Part shown: positions 1 to 9,300 of the stretch, piece after piece | Numbering within the stretch: position 1 is the stretch's first letter | Layout of the letters: each line of letters starts with the position of its first letter | From: JAEXNA01 sp050486105 | GTDB lineage: Bacteria; Vulcanimicrobiota; Xenobia; Xenobiales; JADMJV01 | Length of the DNA: 32,210 bases | NCBI GenBank assembly: GCA_050486105.1 | Contig: JBJHCR010000033.1 | Coordinates: 1 to 32,210 of the forward strand | Reading direction: 5' to 3' | The notes under the pieces: model-generated | Database searches by the model: none | Told to the model about the DNA's origin: nothing | The model's input: only the letters and a program-made list of their open reading frames with translations | Translations under genes and position numbers: made by a program

Positions 1-366
1 GTGTTCGACTGTGACGAGCCCCCGGTGCTCCTGGGTGAAGATCGAGGGGCCAACCCGGTGGAGTATCTGCTGCATGGGCTGGCCGGTTGCGTCACCACAA
101 CGCTCGCCTACCACGCCGCGCTCCGAGGGATACGCTTGCAAGAAGTAGAGTCCTACTTGGAAGGAGACCTCGACGTCCGCGGTCTCTTGAATCTCGACCA
201 GACGGTTCGCCCTGGCTACCAAGGCATTCGCATGGGGTTTAGGATCAAAGGAGACGCCACCCCCGAGGAACTTGAAGACCTCCTCGAAGCCGTGCACGTA
301 TTCTCTCCGGTCTACAACAGTATCTCAAAAGGGGTTCCCATTGAGGTCAGTATGATACCTGCGTGA
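1..366 (+). CDS. OsmC family protein, 5' end cut by window edge
   Basis: C-terminal 121 residues of an OsmC/YhfA-type protein. The GTG at base 1 is only the window edge, since the family is usually 140 residues or more. The stretch HGLAGCVTTTLAYHA matches the helix carrying the first conserved cysteine of OsmC proteins. The position where OsmC and Ohr peroxidases have their second cysteine (CPV) reads SPVYNS here, so the thiol pair needed for peroxide reduction is not visible. Members with serine at this place are known in the superfamily and are not proven peroxidases. The gene runs towards the TPR lipoprotein gene. Family assignment is firm; enzymatic role is open. Confidence 0.85.
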   Translation: MFDCDEPPVLLGEDRGANPVEYLLHGLAGCVTTTLAYHAALRGIRLQEVESYLEGDLDVRGLLNLDQTVRPGYQGIRMGFRIKGDATPEELEDLLEAVHVFSPVYNSISKGVPIEVSMIPA

Positions 367-401
367 TGATGGTTGAAAACCGTCTCTGACCACTTTGAAT
401 T

Positions 402-454
402 GTGAACCCAGATGATAGGGGCACCGTCAGAGGGCCTCCATCTTCTGGGTTCAC
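402..454. terminator. Long inverted repeat between convergent genes
   Basis: GTGAACCCAGA (402-412) is the exact reverse complement of TCTGGGTTCAC (444-454), and pairing continues imperfectly inwards through GATGG-like bases, giving a stem near 20 bp. It sits between the stop of the OsmC gene and the stop of the TPR gene and directly abuts the latter. Position suggests a bidirectional terminator or mRNA 3'-end protector. There is no strong T-tract on either side, so a classical intrinsic terminator is not proven. Confidence 0.5.
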
Positions 455-1171
455 TTATTCTAAAGATTCTAGATTCATTTTTGCGGCCTCCACGAGTTGA
501 GGCTGCTGCGATTTTTCGATCACCAAAAGATAGTCGCGTTTCGCAAGGTCTTCTTGGCCAAGACGAAGATGAGCGTTGCCTCTATTGAAGGCCGCGTCCA
601 CCTGGCCCAATTCCACCGCCACATCATAGGATTCTATAGCGTCTTGATCGCGGCCCAACTTCGAGAGAACCGAGGCTCTTCTCATGTGCAAGTCGGCTTG
701 ACCAGGCTCCAGGGCCAAGCCTCGATCAAAGTCTGCCAGAGCGGCCTCGGCATCTCCTATCCGTATGTAGGCCATAGCGCGATTGTTGTAGGCTCCCAGC
801 AACTTCGGATCCAGTTCTATCGAGCGAGTGAAGTCTTGGGCCGCCCGTTCGTAGGCCTCGGTGATGCCGGCCTCTTCCCCAACCATGAGGTACAAGGTCC
901 CTCGTTCGTGGAAGCCTTCTGCGGTTTCTTCAGTCAAGGTCTCAGAAACCTTGTCCAGCATCGCTGTCTCTTCAGGGGTGCTTTCTCTGACCTCCCTGGT
1001 CATGGGGGCGGTGGTGGGACGACCGTCGTGTGTTACCGTCATTTTTTGGTTGCTCTCGACCTGGGCTAAGGAGCCGGCTTGTTCGCTGCTGGGAGGAGTA
1101 GTTTGCTGACAGCCAGTCACGGCGAGCAAGAGCCAAGCGAAGACCAAGAACCTTAAGGCAAGATGTTTCAT
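455..1171 (-). CDS. TPR-repeat lipoprotein
   Basis: A predicted lipoprotein of 238 residues. The N terminus has a basic start, a hydrophobic stretch (about residues 5-19) and a lipobox ending in LAVTGC, with Cys21 as the lipidation site. A low-complexity linker follows to about residue 85, then three TPR units to about residue 205 with typical signatures (SIELDPKLLGAYNNRAMAY, ALEPGQADLHMRRA, VELGQVDAAFNRGNAH). TPR proteins of this kind usually act as scaffolds on the periplasmic or outer face. I chose the ATG at 1171 because the signal sequence begins there; an ATG at 1225 would put 18 charged residues in front of it. No partner is indicated by the neighbours, arsM upstream and a convergent OsmC gene. 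Confidence 0.85.
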   Translation of the reverse strand: MKHLALRFLVFAWLLLAVTGCQQTTPPSSEQAGSLAQVESNQKMTVTHDGRPTTAPMTREVRESTPEETAMLDKVSETLTEETAEGFHERGTLYLMVGEEAGITEAYERAAQDFTRSIELDPKLLGAYNNRAMAYIRIGDAEAALADFDRGLALEPGQADLHMRRASVLSKLGRDQDAIESYDVAVELGQVDAAFNRGNAHLRLGQEDLAKRDYLLVIEKSQQPQLVEAAKMNLESLE

Positions 1172-1267
1172 GTGCTTGTGTTCTCTATAGTGAAAAAGAA
1201 CCCTTTTGTGGTAGGTTAAGCGCACCTTCGTCTGGCAGACTATGTCGATGCTCTCTAGGAAGGGTCC

Positions 1268-2131
1268 TCATTCGCCCTTCAAGGCAAAGACTTTGACCGA
1301 GGCGGCGTAGTCGTTGACGTCGTACTTGGCCAGAAGGCCTCTGAGGTGCTGGTGCAGCGATTCTTCGGGTCTTTCGGGTTGGCAGCAGGAGGCACTCTGC
1401 TGACCGGAATCGCTGCAGCAAGAAACGCCCTCGACCATGGCGTAGGCATTCAGGTCTGCTTTGCTGTCGATGATCACCACCTCTCGGAACCCGGCCGCCT
1501 TCAATCCTTCCTGGTATTCGCTCACCGAGATGGCACCGGCGATGCAACCCACCAGAGCCAAGATGTTCTGACCGACCTCCTCGGGGAGGGCTTTTTTGAG
1601 GGCGATGTCCGACACCGCCACTCGCCCGCCCGGCTTGAGAACTCGAAACATCTCTCGGAAGACCTGGTTCTTGTCGGGGGCCAAATTGATGACGCAGTTG
1701 CTGATGATCACTTCCGCCGAGGCGTCGGGGAGGGGAAGGTCATCGATCTGACCCTGCAGGAACTCGACGTTTTCATAGGGCTTACCGTCGGGTCCCATTT
1801 GGGCGTTGCGTCGAGCCAGTTCCAACATCTCAGGGGTCATATCGATCCCGATGGCGCGCCCGCCGGGCCCCACCTGCTGGGAGGCCAGGAAAACGTCCAG
1901 CCCTCCACCAGAGCCGAGATCCACCACCACTTCTCCCGACTTTAATCGGGCTGTGGCGATGGGGTTGCCGCAAGAGAGCCCCATGTTGGCTTCGGCCGGA
2001 ATGGCGGCCAACTCTTCGGCACTGTACCCGAAGGCCTCGGCTACAGCCTTGACCCCGGACTGTTCACTGCTCAATCCTAAGGTTGCCGTTTGTCCGTACT
2101 TGCTCTTGATGATCTCGACTGGTGAATCCAT
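1268..2131 (-). CDS. arsM: Arsenite S-adenosylmethionine methyltransferase ArsM
   Basis: A class I SAM-dependent methyltransferase of 287 residues matching ArsM, which methylates As(III) to volatile or less retained species in the cytoplasm. Visible marks: GLSCGNP (Cys54), SAM motif I VVDLGSGGGLDVFLA (about 68-83), acidic loop GIDMTPEML, SNCVINL, and LVGCIAGA (Cys196). Cysteines at the GLSCGNP and GC-AGA positions are the arsenite ligands known in the family. The C terminus adds two CC pairs (238-239 and 249-250), common in ArsM tails. The start at 2131 is favoured by GAGGAG eight bases upstream. The ATG at 2191 lies inside the -10 box of the promoter and cannot be the usual start. No ArsR gene is adjacent. 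Confidence 0.93.
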   Translation of the reverse strand: MDSPVEIIKSKYGQTATLGLSSEQSGVKAVAEAFGYSAEELAAIPAEANMGLSCGNPIATARLKSGEVVVDLGSGGGLDVFLASQQVGPGGRAIGIDMTPEMLELARRNAQMGPDGKPYENVEFLQGQIDDLPLPDASAEVIISNCVINLAPDKNQVFREMFRVLKPGGRVAVSDIALKKALPEEVGQNILALVGCIAGAISVSEYQEGLKAAGFREVVIIDSKADLNAYAMVEGVSCCSDSGQQSASCCQPERPEESLHQHLRGLLAKYDVNDYAASVKVFALKGE

Positions 2132-2189
2132 GTGTTGCTCCTCGCTCTCCGGATGTTCCGAGGGAACGAACGTCCCTTGTAAGAAGTGC

Positions 2190-2219
2190 ATTATCGCATT
2201 TTTACGATTAATTAGTCAA
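2190..2219 (-). promoter_or_regulatory. sigma70-type promoter of arsM with embedded inverted repeat
   Basis: On the minus strand TTGACT (2219-2214) and GATAAT (2195-2190) are separated by 18 bases, giving a transcript start near 2183 and a leader of about 50 nt to the ATG at 2131. Within the spacer and -10 box, ATCG and CGAT form the ends of a 16-bp imperfect inverted repeat around a run of A. A repressor bound there would block polymerase. ArsR control would be expected for arsM, but the regulator is not visible here. Confidence 0.7.
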
Positions 2220-2365
2220 GGTGGAGTCTTAGACGTTGAGGTTCCTGGGGATCCCGAGGGTCTTTGGGGCACACCCTATTTGAAAGGTGCGAGTCGATCA
2301 TCCTTGCAGAGCAACCATTCTGGGCATTCCCAAGGCTATAAGAGCACTCCTATTGGGACTCCAAG

Positions 2366-2394
2366 TTGACGTTGAAAATGAAGCGCTGTACAAT
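2366..2394 (+). promoter_or_regulatory. Promoter of RHH/PIN module, leaderless geometry
   Basis: TTGACG (2366-2371), a 17-base spacer and TACAAT (2389-2394) form a near-consensus promoter. The ATG at 2402 follows the -10 box by only 7 bases, so transcription should begin at or next to the start codon. No Shine-Dalgarno sequence could fit on the transcript. This supports the start at 2402 over the ATG at 2366. Confidence 0.75.
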
Positions 2395-2401
2395 TGACAG
2401 C

Positions 2402-2638
2402 ATGAAGCGAACGCAAGTGCAGCTCCCGGAAACCCTTTACGCCGAGGTCAAGCGCCTAGCCGAAGAGCAGGAGTGGAGTGTGGCTGAAGTCTTGCGTCGA
2501 GGTGCGGAGTATATGGTTTCTTGCTATCCTGTCCGCGAAGAAGATTGGGCGCCTCCAGGATCTCAAGCCGTGGGTCCATTTTTGTTGGAACCCGAGCAGT
2601 GGCGAGACCTGGCGGACAGTTCGGATGCTCGCCTTTGA
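2402..2638 (+). CDS. Ribbon-helix-helix antitoxin
   Basis: A 78-residue protein whose first 45 residues fit a ribbon-helix-helix fold: a short strand (KRTQVQLPE) followed by two helices (LYAEVKRLAEEQEWS and VAEVLRRGAEYMV). Such proteins dimerise, bind their own promoter and neutralise a toxin with the C-terminal tail. The tail (about 50-78) contains PFLLEPEQWRDLADSSD, a plausible toxin-binding segment. The stop TGA overlaps the TTG start of the PIN gene. The start at 2402 is set by the promoter geometry. Autorepression through the promoter just upstream is expected for the family but not shown here. Confidence 0.85.
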   Translation: MKRTQVQLPETLYAEVKRLAEEQEWSVAEVLRRGAEYMVSCYPVREEDWAPPGSQAVGPFLLEPEQWRDLADSSDARL

Positions 2639-3081
2639 TCGCTATCGACACCAACATCTTCCTCTACGGGTTCAACAGTGACTGCCCAGAACACCAGCGA
2701 GCCAGCATTGTCCTCACCGATTTGGCTTCTTCTCAAGACGTAGTCCTCTGCGATCTCGTTCTGGTGGAACTCTACATCCTGCTCAGAAATCCGGCCGTTC
2801 TCAGCAAACCCCTCAGCGCCGCCGCTGCGGCTCAGGTATGCCGAAGATGGCGCGCCAATCCCCGTTGGCGCATTGTGGAGTCCGCCCCGATTATGGAGCA
2901 GGTCTGGGACCTGGCCTCCTATTCAGAATTTGGATGCCGACAAATAATCGACGCCCGCCTAGCTCTGACGGTCCTACACCACGGAGTAACGACCTTCGTC
3001 ACTCGCAACGCTAGTCACTTTGAAAACTTTGGCTTCCAACGTGTTTGGAATCCGTTCAAGTGCGGAGAACGTTCAGCCTAG
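2635..3081 (+). CDS. PIN-domain toxin (VapC family)
   Basis: A 148-residue PIN-domain ribonuclease toxin. The start TTG at 2635 overlaps the antitoxin stop (TTGA), giving LIAIDTNIFLY as the first strand with the first catalytic Asp. The second acidic residue is in LVLVELYILLRNP, the third in IIDARLAL and the fourth region in FVTRNASHFENF. VapC-type PIN toxins cut tRNA or rRNA when the antitoxin is degraded. The same frame is open upstream to 2521, but that stretch lies inside the antitoxin gene and does not look like protein. Translation is coupled to the antitoxin. Confidence 0.88.
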   Translation: MIAIDTNIFLYGFNSDCPEHQRASIVLTDLASSQDVVLCDLVLVELYILLRNPAVLSKPLSAAAAAQVCRRWRANPRWRIVESAPIMEQVWDLASYSEFGCRQIIDARLALTVLHHGVTTFVTRNASHFENFGFQRVWNPFKCGERSA

Positions 3082-3249
3082 GGCCGTGTGCAACGCACTT
3101 CTGCTCGTGAACCGCTATCTTGAGGGCGTTCCCGAGGTCTTTTGCCGGTCCCCACGAAGAGGCTTGTACAACGTCCGCAAAATTCATCCCTAGTCCTGGC
3201 GGCCATGCATCCTCTCTCGCGGCGTCGAAGCTCACTCAAATACGCCTGG

Positions 3250-3255
3250 TATTAA
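3250..3255 (+). promoter_or_regulatory. Possible extended -10 element for the giant gene
   Basis: TGGTATTAA contains a TG dinucleotide one base before TATTAA, an extended -10 pattern, about 100 bases before the preferred ATG at 3358. No good -35 box is seen. The 213 bases between the PIN gene and the giant gene otherwise hold only the direct repeats TAGGGACGAAC (3299-3309) and TAGGAACGAAC (3326-3336). Weak evidence. Confidence 0.3.
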
Positions 3256-3357
3256 ACATTCGCTTCTCCTTGCGACAGAGGCGCCTGACCACCATTGGTA
3301 GGGACGAACTTCACGGACGTTGCACTAGGAACGAACCAGGCGGTCTTCTCAACTCCT

Positions 3358-6300
3358 ATGCTCCAACTTGTGTCCCAGGAGACGTTCTCCCAGTGGCTGC
3401 TCGAAGAACAGCTGGCTTATCTCGATGAACGGCTGACCTCGGAAACCGGGTCGGAGCTTTGGCGGCTTTGCGCCGGGAGCCCAGACAGTGGCCCGCTGTT
3501 GCATTTGAGCCGCCGGATGGCAGAGTCAGGTTTCCCCCTTTCGGGCTCCGAGTTGCTGATCTTGCCACCGGTGGTGCTAGGGTCGCTCTTGGAGCAGCCG
3601 TTCTGGGTGCAGGCGGTAGAAAGTGCCTGGGAGCAGGCGACCCTCGATCACTTGGTCTCTTTTTGTCTGTTGGATCGCTACCTCAGACGCCGGGATCTCA
3701 AGCGATGGGAGGCTTTGGGAGCCAAGGTAGAGGCCCAGGCAGAAGAGCTTTTGCGGACCGGGTCACCGCCTTCACCGAGTCTGCTGATGCGGGTTTCGGG
3801 CAGCGCTCAACGACGCCTGGAGAGGGCCCACCCCGAAGCCTGGGTGGCCTGGACTCCCATCCACCAACAGGCAGCCCACGAGGCCCTACGCTTATTGGCG
3901 GCTCGACCTCGAGACGTCTCTCAGGCCAACGCCGAGAGGCTGCTGGCCCAGCAGGTGTACACCGATCCCGGTCACTTCCTCTTGGAGTTGCTGCAGAACG
4001 CCGACGACGCCGGGGCCACCCTTCTTGAGGCCCGCTTCGAGCCCCATCAGATCACCGTCATCAACGATGGAGTCCCCTTCGATTTTCGGGATTTGGTGGG
4101 CCTGCTGTCCATCGGGCAGACCACCAAGAAGAGCAGCCAGATCGGCTACTTTGGGGTGGGCTTCAAGTCGGTCTATCAAGTGAGTGACCGTCCACGGCTG
4201 TCCTCGGGTCCTTTCCATTTTGAGATCGCCGACATCTCCATTCCCCGTCCTCTGGCTGGGTCGGAGGAGGCCGGGCAGACCGTTCTGGAGCTGCCCCTGA
4301 AGAAGGGAGTCGAAGTCGAGGAGCTGTGGGGTCGGGCTCTAGAGCTCGACCCAGCTCTATTGCTGAATCTCCCCTCCCTGCAAGAGATCGTTTTTGTTCG
4401 CGGAGCCCAGCAGCATCGCTTGAGCCTCGACCATTTGGGGGGCTCCCGCCATCGCTTGAGTTGGGGTCCAGAGCAACGCACCTATCAGCTCTTGGTGGGC
4501 AGCTATCGCCACCCCTGGGCGCGACCAGTGGGCAAGGCCCAGGTAGCCGAGGTGAGGGTCGCTCTTCCCGAGGATGAGCTGCCTTTGGGGACCTCTCTCT
4601 ACAGCTTTCTGCCGGTCTTAGAAGAGTCGGGCTTGCGCTTCGTGGTCAGCAGCCACTTCGATGTCCCGGTGGACCGAGAGCGTTTGGACCCCGACTCCGA
4701 TTGGAACCGCGGTCTCATCGCCACCCTTGCCCCCCTGCTGGCTGGGGCGTTCGCCCAAGACTCGGAGTTGGGGTACCGGTCGTTGAGCCGGCTCCCCCTT
4801 CCAGAAGATCCCCTCTCGGAATCGTTCGTCCACCTGCCGACCACCCTGGTGGATCTGCTGGCCCCTTTGCCTCTGTTCCCAAGCCCAGATGGAAGTCGAA
4901 GACCGGGCCGGGACGTTCGACTTTTGCATCCTGATTTGAGCCAGTTTTACCAAATCGAGCAGCTTCCCGATGGCGTCGTTCACCTCGAAGACCTCAGGCT
5001 CAGGCGATGGATTCAAGAACTCGGGGGGCAGGAGTTCGATCTTGAAGCTTTGTTGTTGGAGCTGACCGAGGGGCGCCTCCCTTTCGCCTTGGCTCTGCAA
5101 GACAGAGACGGTGACGGTGACGGTGCAGGTCGGCAGGCTTGGAACGAGCTGCACCGCCTTTTAAATCGGGACTGTGAGCCTTCGGTGCTGCGGGAGGTTC
5201 CGGTCCTCCTCGACCACTTAGGTTGCCCTGCTGCCCCGAAGGAGCTGGTCGTTCTTGACCCCGGTTGGGGAGAACTGTTCACCGATCCACCGAGACATGT
5301 GGACCTGGAGTTGGCTGAACTTTCCCATTGCTCGACTCTCTTGAACAGATTGGGGATGTCGCGCCTGGATTGGGAGCAGCTGCTGGCTTTATTGGACAGC
5401 CAGGGCGCCGAGGTTGTCCGCCTTAATGAGCTGTACCGCCTCCTGAAAGGGGCCTCTCCCGGGATGATCCGGGAGTTTTTCCAGCGCCCCCTCTTTCCAG
5501 ACTGCCAAGGGAAGCTGGGGCCCTTGGCCGCTCCTCTTTTCGACTCCGAGCAGCCAACGATCACTGTCCTAGACCCGGACGTGCCCGCCGAGCTCTTTCC
5601 CAAGGGGCGCTTTCTGGCAGAAGATGAGGGGATCGAGGAGCTGCTGGAGCAGCTCGGGTGGCCCCGCATGGATCTGTCGCAAGCTCTGGAGGCCTTGGCT
5701 TGGGAGGAGCTGTCCGCTGAAGCCGCAGAGCTGCTGCTCGAAGCGGTGGCCCGCTCCTGCTGGCAGCCCACGGCCACTGCGATCCAGACTCTAGTTTCGC
5801 TGCCGATATTTCAGAGCACCCAGGGCGACCGACGCACCCTCAATTCCTTATGGAGGTTCAGCGTGGAAGGTCTGGAGGAACTGCTCACCTACCTGCCGGC
5901 GCTGGCCCCCGAGTGTCTTTCGGCGGGGGTGGTGGAGAAGTTTGAGCTGCAACGCTATCAGCCCGAGGCCAATCTTGATGTGCTCTTGGGGCAGCTGGAG
6001 ACTCAGCCCCAGAAGCTGGATATTCCCGCCACCCTAGACTGGTTGGCCGGGAAGGCTTGGTGCCTCTCCCGGGATCAACTCGAGCGCCTGTTTGAATGTC
6101 CCATTTTTGGGCCAGGAGCTGCTCTGCCTCTGGTCCGGAACCAGAGGCAGCATAGGTTTCGAGACGGTCTGTTGGTGGCCGACCCCGAGTTTGTCGAGAT
6201 TTTTGCGAGCTTAAGTCTTCCGGTTCTCACTGCTGGAGAGACCAAGCGGATCTGGCCTCTCCTCGAGGTGGCGCAATTTGCCCCGTTGAGCTTACCTGAA

Positions 6301-9300
6301 TTGGTGGAGAGTCTGCTCCAAGAACCGCCAAGAGTCGAGGTATTGCCGAAGGTACAGGCTCTTTTCTTGAGCTGCGAAGAAGAGCTTTTGAGCACCGTTT
6401 CCACCGAGCGCCGCAAGAAACTTCCCGTCTGGCTGACCGTCGATGGGGAGGTGACAAGCGGCCAGGAGCTACCCCCGAGCGACCAATTGGGCCAGCTCAC
6501 CGGTCGGGGGGGGCGGCGACCGGTGCCGGGTCAGGAAGGCCTGATGGAACTCTTCCCTCCGAACACCTCGGAGCAGTTCTTGCTAAGGTGCATCGAACTC
6601 GAGGTTCGGGTGGGAGCGCCGATCAGCGAGCAGCCGGACTGGTGTGACAGTGTGGCCAAGGTCGATGCGGTGGCCTCTCATTTGCGCTACAGAGACTTTG
6701 CGGTGGATGCTGCCGGTTTCTTGCGAGACGTTCCGCTTTTCCGGGCTCCCAAGCCAGCCTACCTTTGGCTGAGCCGCTCCTCCCTGGTTTCGGCCCTGAT
6801 TCACCCCGACTCTTCTGCCGAACAGTTGCAGAATTGCGAAATCCTGGAGGGCACTCGGTTGTTGGAGAGCTACCTTCCTTGGGCTGGGGAGTCCGAGATT
6901 CGCCAAGCTTTCTACGAAGCTCTAGACTCCTTGCTTCATTCGGTGACCTTTCATCCGGACAGTCGAGAAACTCTGTTGAGTTCGCCCTTATGGTTGAACA
7001 GCTTGGGAGAGTTCAAACGACTGACTGAGCTGGTCTGGGACCTCCAGGTTCCGGGTCTTGCCGGGGATTGGACACCCCATCCGGAGATCCCCAGGGAACT
7101 CTTGGAACGCCTGGCCTCTTTGCTTCGCCTACAACGCTCTAGCCCGGAGCTCTTGCTGGGAGAGCGGCTTTGGCCTTCCTATTTGGCCCGGCCGAGCTGG
7201 GAGGTCTTGGAGGCTCTGGCCACCATCGGGGCTCATCTGGATGGGGAGAAGATTCGAGAGCTTCTGCCCTCGGCTGCTTTGAGCGGAATGATCCCCTTGC
7301 CCGACGGCAGCGATCTTCACCAGGGCTACCTCCCACCCAACGGGTATCGGGAACTGCGGAGCTTGTCTCCTTTGAGGTTGGAATCACAATCTGAGGGGAC
7401 CTTGATAGATTTTTTGAGAAAGCTGGGACTTTCGTATCTTCCCCCGGCCCAGCAACTCTTGGACTTGTCTGCTGGGTTCACCCCGGAAGACGGGGAAGCG
7501 CTGTTGGCTTTGGTGGAGTGGGCTTGGAAGAATCGTCCTGAAGAGCTCGAGACCCACTGGGAGGTGTTGGCTTGCGTCCCCTGGTTGATGGGGGGAGACG
7601 GAAATTTGCGTCTGCCGGCTCAGATGTTCGTTCAGAGTGGCGAAATGGAAGACTTGGTGGGTCAGTCTCCCGAGCTTTTTCCTAGGCGCCGCCTATCGGT
7701 GGCTCTGGCTCGTCGCCTCGGGCTCAAGGAGGAAGCTCACCTGGACCCTATGCTGGTGGGGCGCCATCTGCTGCGGCAGGCCGCCTTGGGGATTCGGGTC
7801 TCTCAGCGGGTGTACACCTTTCTGGAAGGTGCTCTGGCCTCGAAAAAAGTGGAGCCTGGCTATCTTCGCAACGCTTTTTCCGGGAGCCCTTGGATTTGGA
7901 CTGATGAGGGGGAGTATCGGTCANNNNNNNNNNAGGGGGTGCACCAACGCTATCCCAAACTGGCGACCCTCTTTGAGATCCCCGCCGAGGTCACTCCTCG
8001 GGTGGTCCTCGATTTTTTGAAGGAAATGGACTCCGAGCCCTTCTGCGAGTCTCTAACCCGGCTGCTCAGAGCAAGCCTAGCCGTGCTGGGGGGCCATGAG
8101 CAGGCCGCTCCGGCCAAGCACTGGAGGGTGATCCCGGCCCGCTCGGCCCAGAACGGCGAAGCCACGGCAGTTTCGGCCCAAGAGCCAGGTTTGGTGAGGA
8201 GCAATTCTCCAACCTTGGTGGCTTTGTTCGCCTCCTCAGGTCGCCTGTATTTGGCCGATGAAGGGGTCGAGCAGGATCTTTCGAGCGCCTTGAATAGACT
8301 CTACGATCGCTTGGGGATTCCTCTTCTCAGAGAGGCCTACACCGTGCATCCCGACCTTTCCGGCCGGGATCTCACCCAGGGGATGGGAGCTGAAGTGGTC
8401 GCCTTCCGCCGCCTGCTCCGGGGTCTTGAGGGCGTTCTACCTCGGCTGAGGGCCGCCCGGCCGGAGTGGGAAGCCGGAGAGTGGCTGGCTGATTCCCGAC
8501 TGAGAGTTTTGGCCGGTCAGGGCCGGCTCCGGGTCCTCGAGGAACTCAGGGTGACCTATCGCCTGCCTAGAGTGGCCGAAGTAGCGGTGGAGGCCGCGGC
8601 TGTTTTCGACCCCGAGAAAAGAGAGCTGCTGCTCTCGGCGGCCGCCGTGCAACGACCCAGGGAGCACGCCGTCTCCCTGTCTGAAGGCCTGCTGGAGCTT
8701 GTCTATCAAGGACCCTCCTCCGAGGGTATGGTGGATCTTTTGAATTTGCTAATCCCCTGGGCTGACCGCGAGGGAATGGATGCCTATCTCGACCAGCGTC
8801 ACTTCCCGAACCCCTCATCCCCTGAGAGCAGACCCGGGGCGCGCCTTCAAGAGCGACTAGGAGAAATCTTGGACTACGGCTTGACTCGGGAGCTTGAGCG
8901 CAGGTTTCCAGAGCTGTCGGGCCTAGACTGGTCGCCGTGGCGAACCCATCAGGTTCGAGGACCAGAGGGAGCTAGGGAGCTGTTGGAGCTTTTGGGGGTG
9001 GTGGCACCAGTTGAAGCTCTGCTGACCACCTTGGACGAAATGCTCAAGGCTCAGAGCCTAGAGCATTGGCTCAAAGAAAATCGTCAGGCGGCGGGAGGGA
9101 CCCCGGCCGAGCCCAACCTCTCGTCCTTCTCGGCGCAGCCGAGGGCTCTCACCTCTCCAGGCTCGTTCTCGCCCTCAGAAGGGGGATTTCAGCCAGCTGT
9201 GATGAGGGAACCCAAGGTCACCTTGAGTGCCAAGATCCGGGAGAAGGTTGGTCGCATGCTCTCCACTCCGGTCCTAGGTCTCAACAGCTCTCGACTCAAT

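Noticed and set aside
2521..2634. Longer N terminus for the PIN toxin from the ATG at 2521
   Set aside because: It lies inside the antitoxin gene in another frame, is Arg/Gly/Ser-rich and precedes the natural PIN start.
3299..3336. TAGGGACGAAC / TAGGAACGAAC as a regulator site
   Set aside because: Only two imperfect copies 27 bases apart with no link to a convincing promoter; could be chance.
5013..5777. 254-codon minus-strand ORF within the giant gene
   Set aside because: Ser/Arg-rich translation with no fold signals, opposite to a frame with strong domain content; a shadow ORF.
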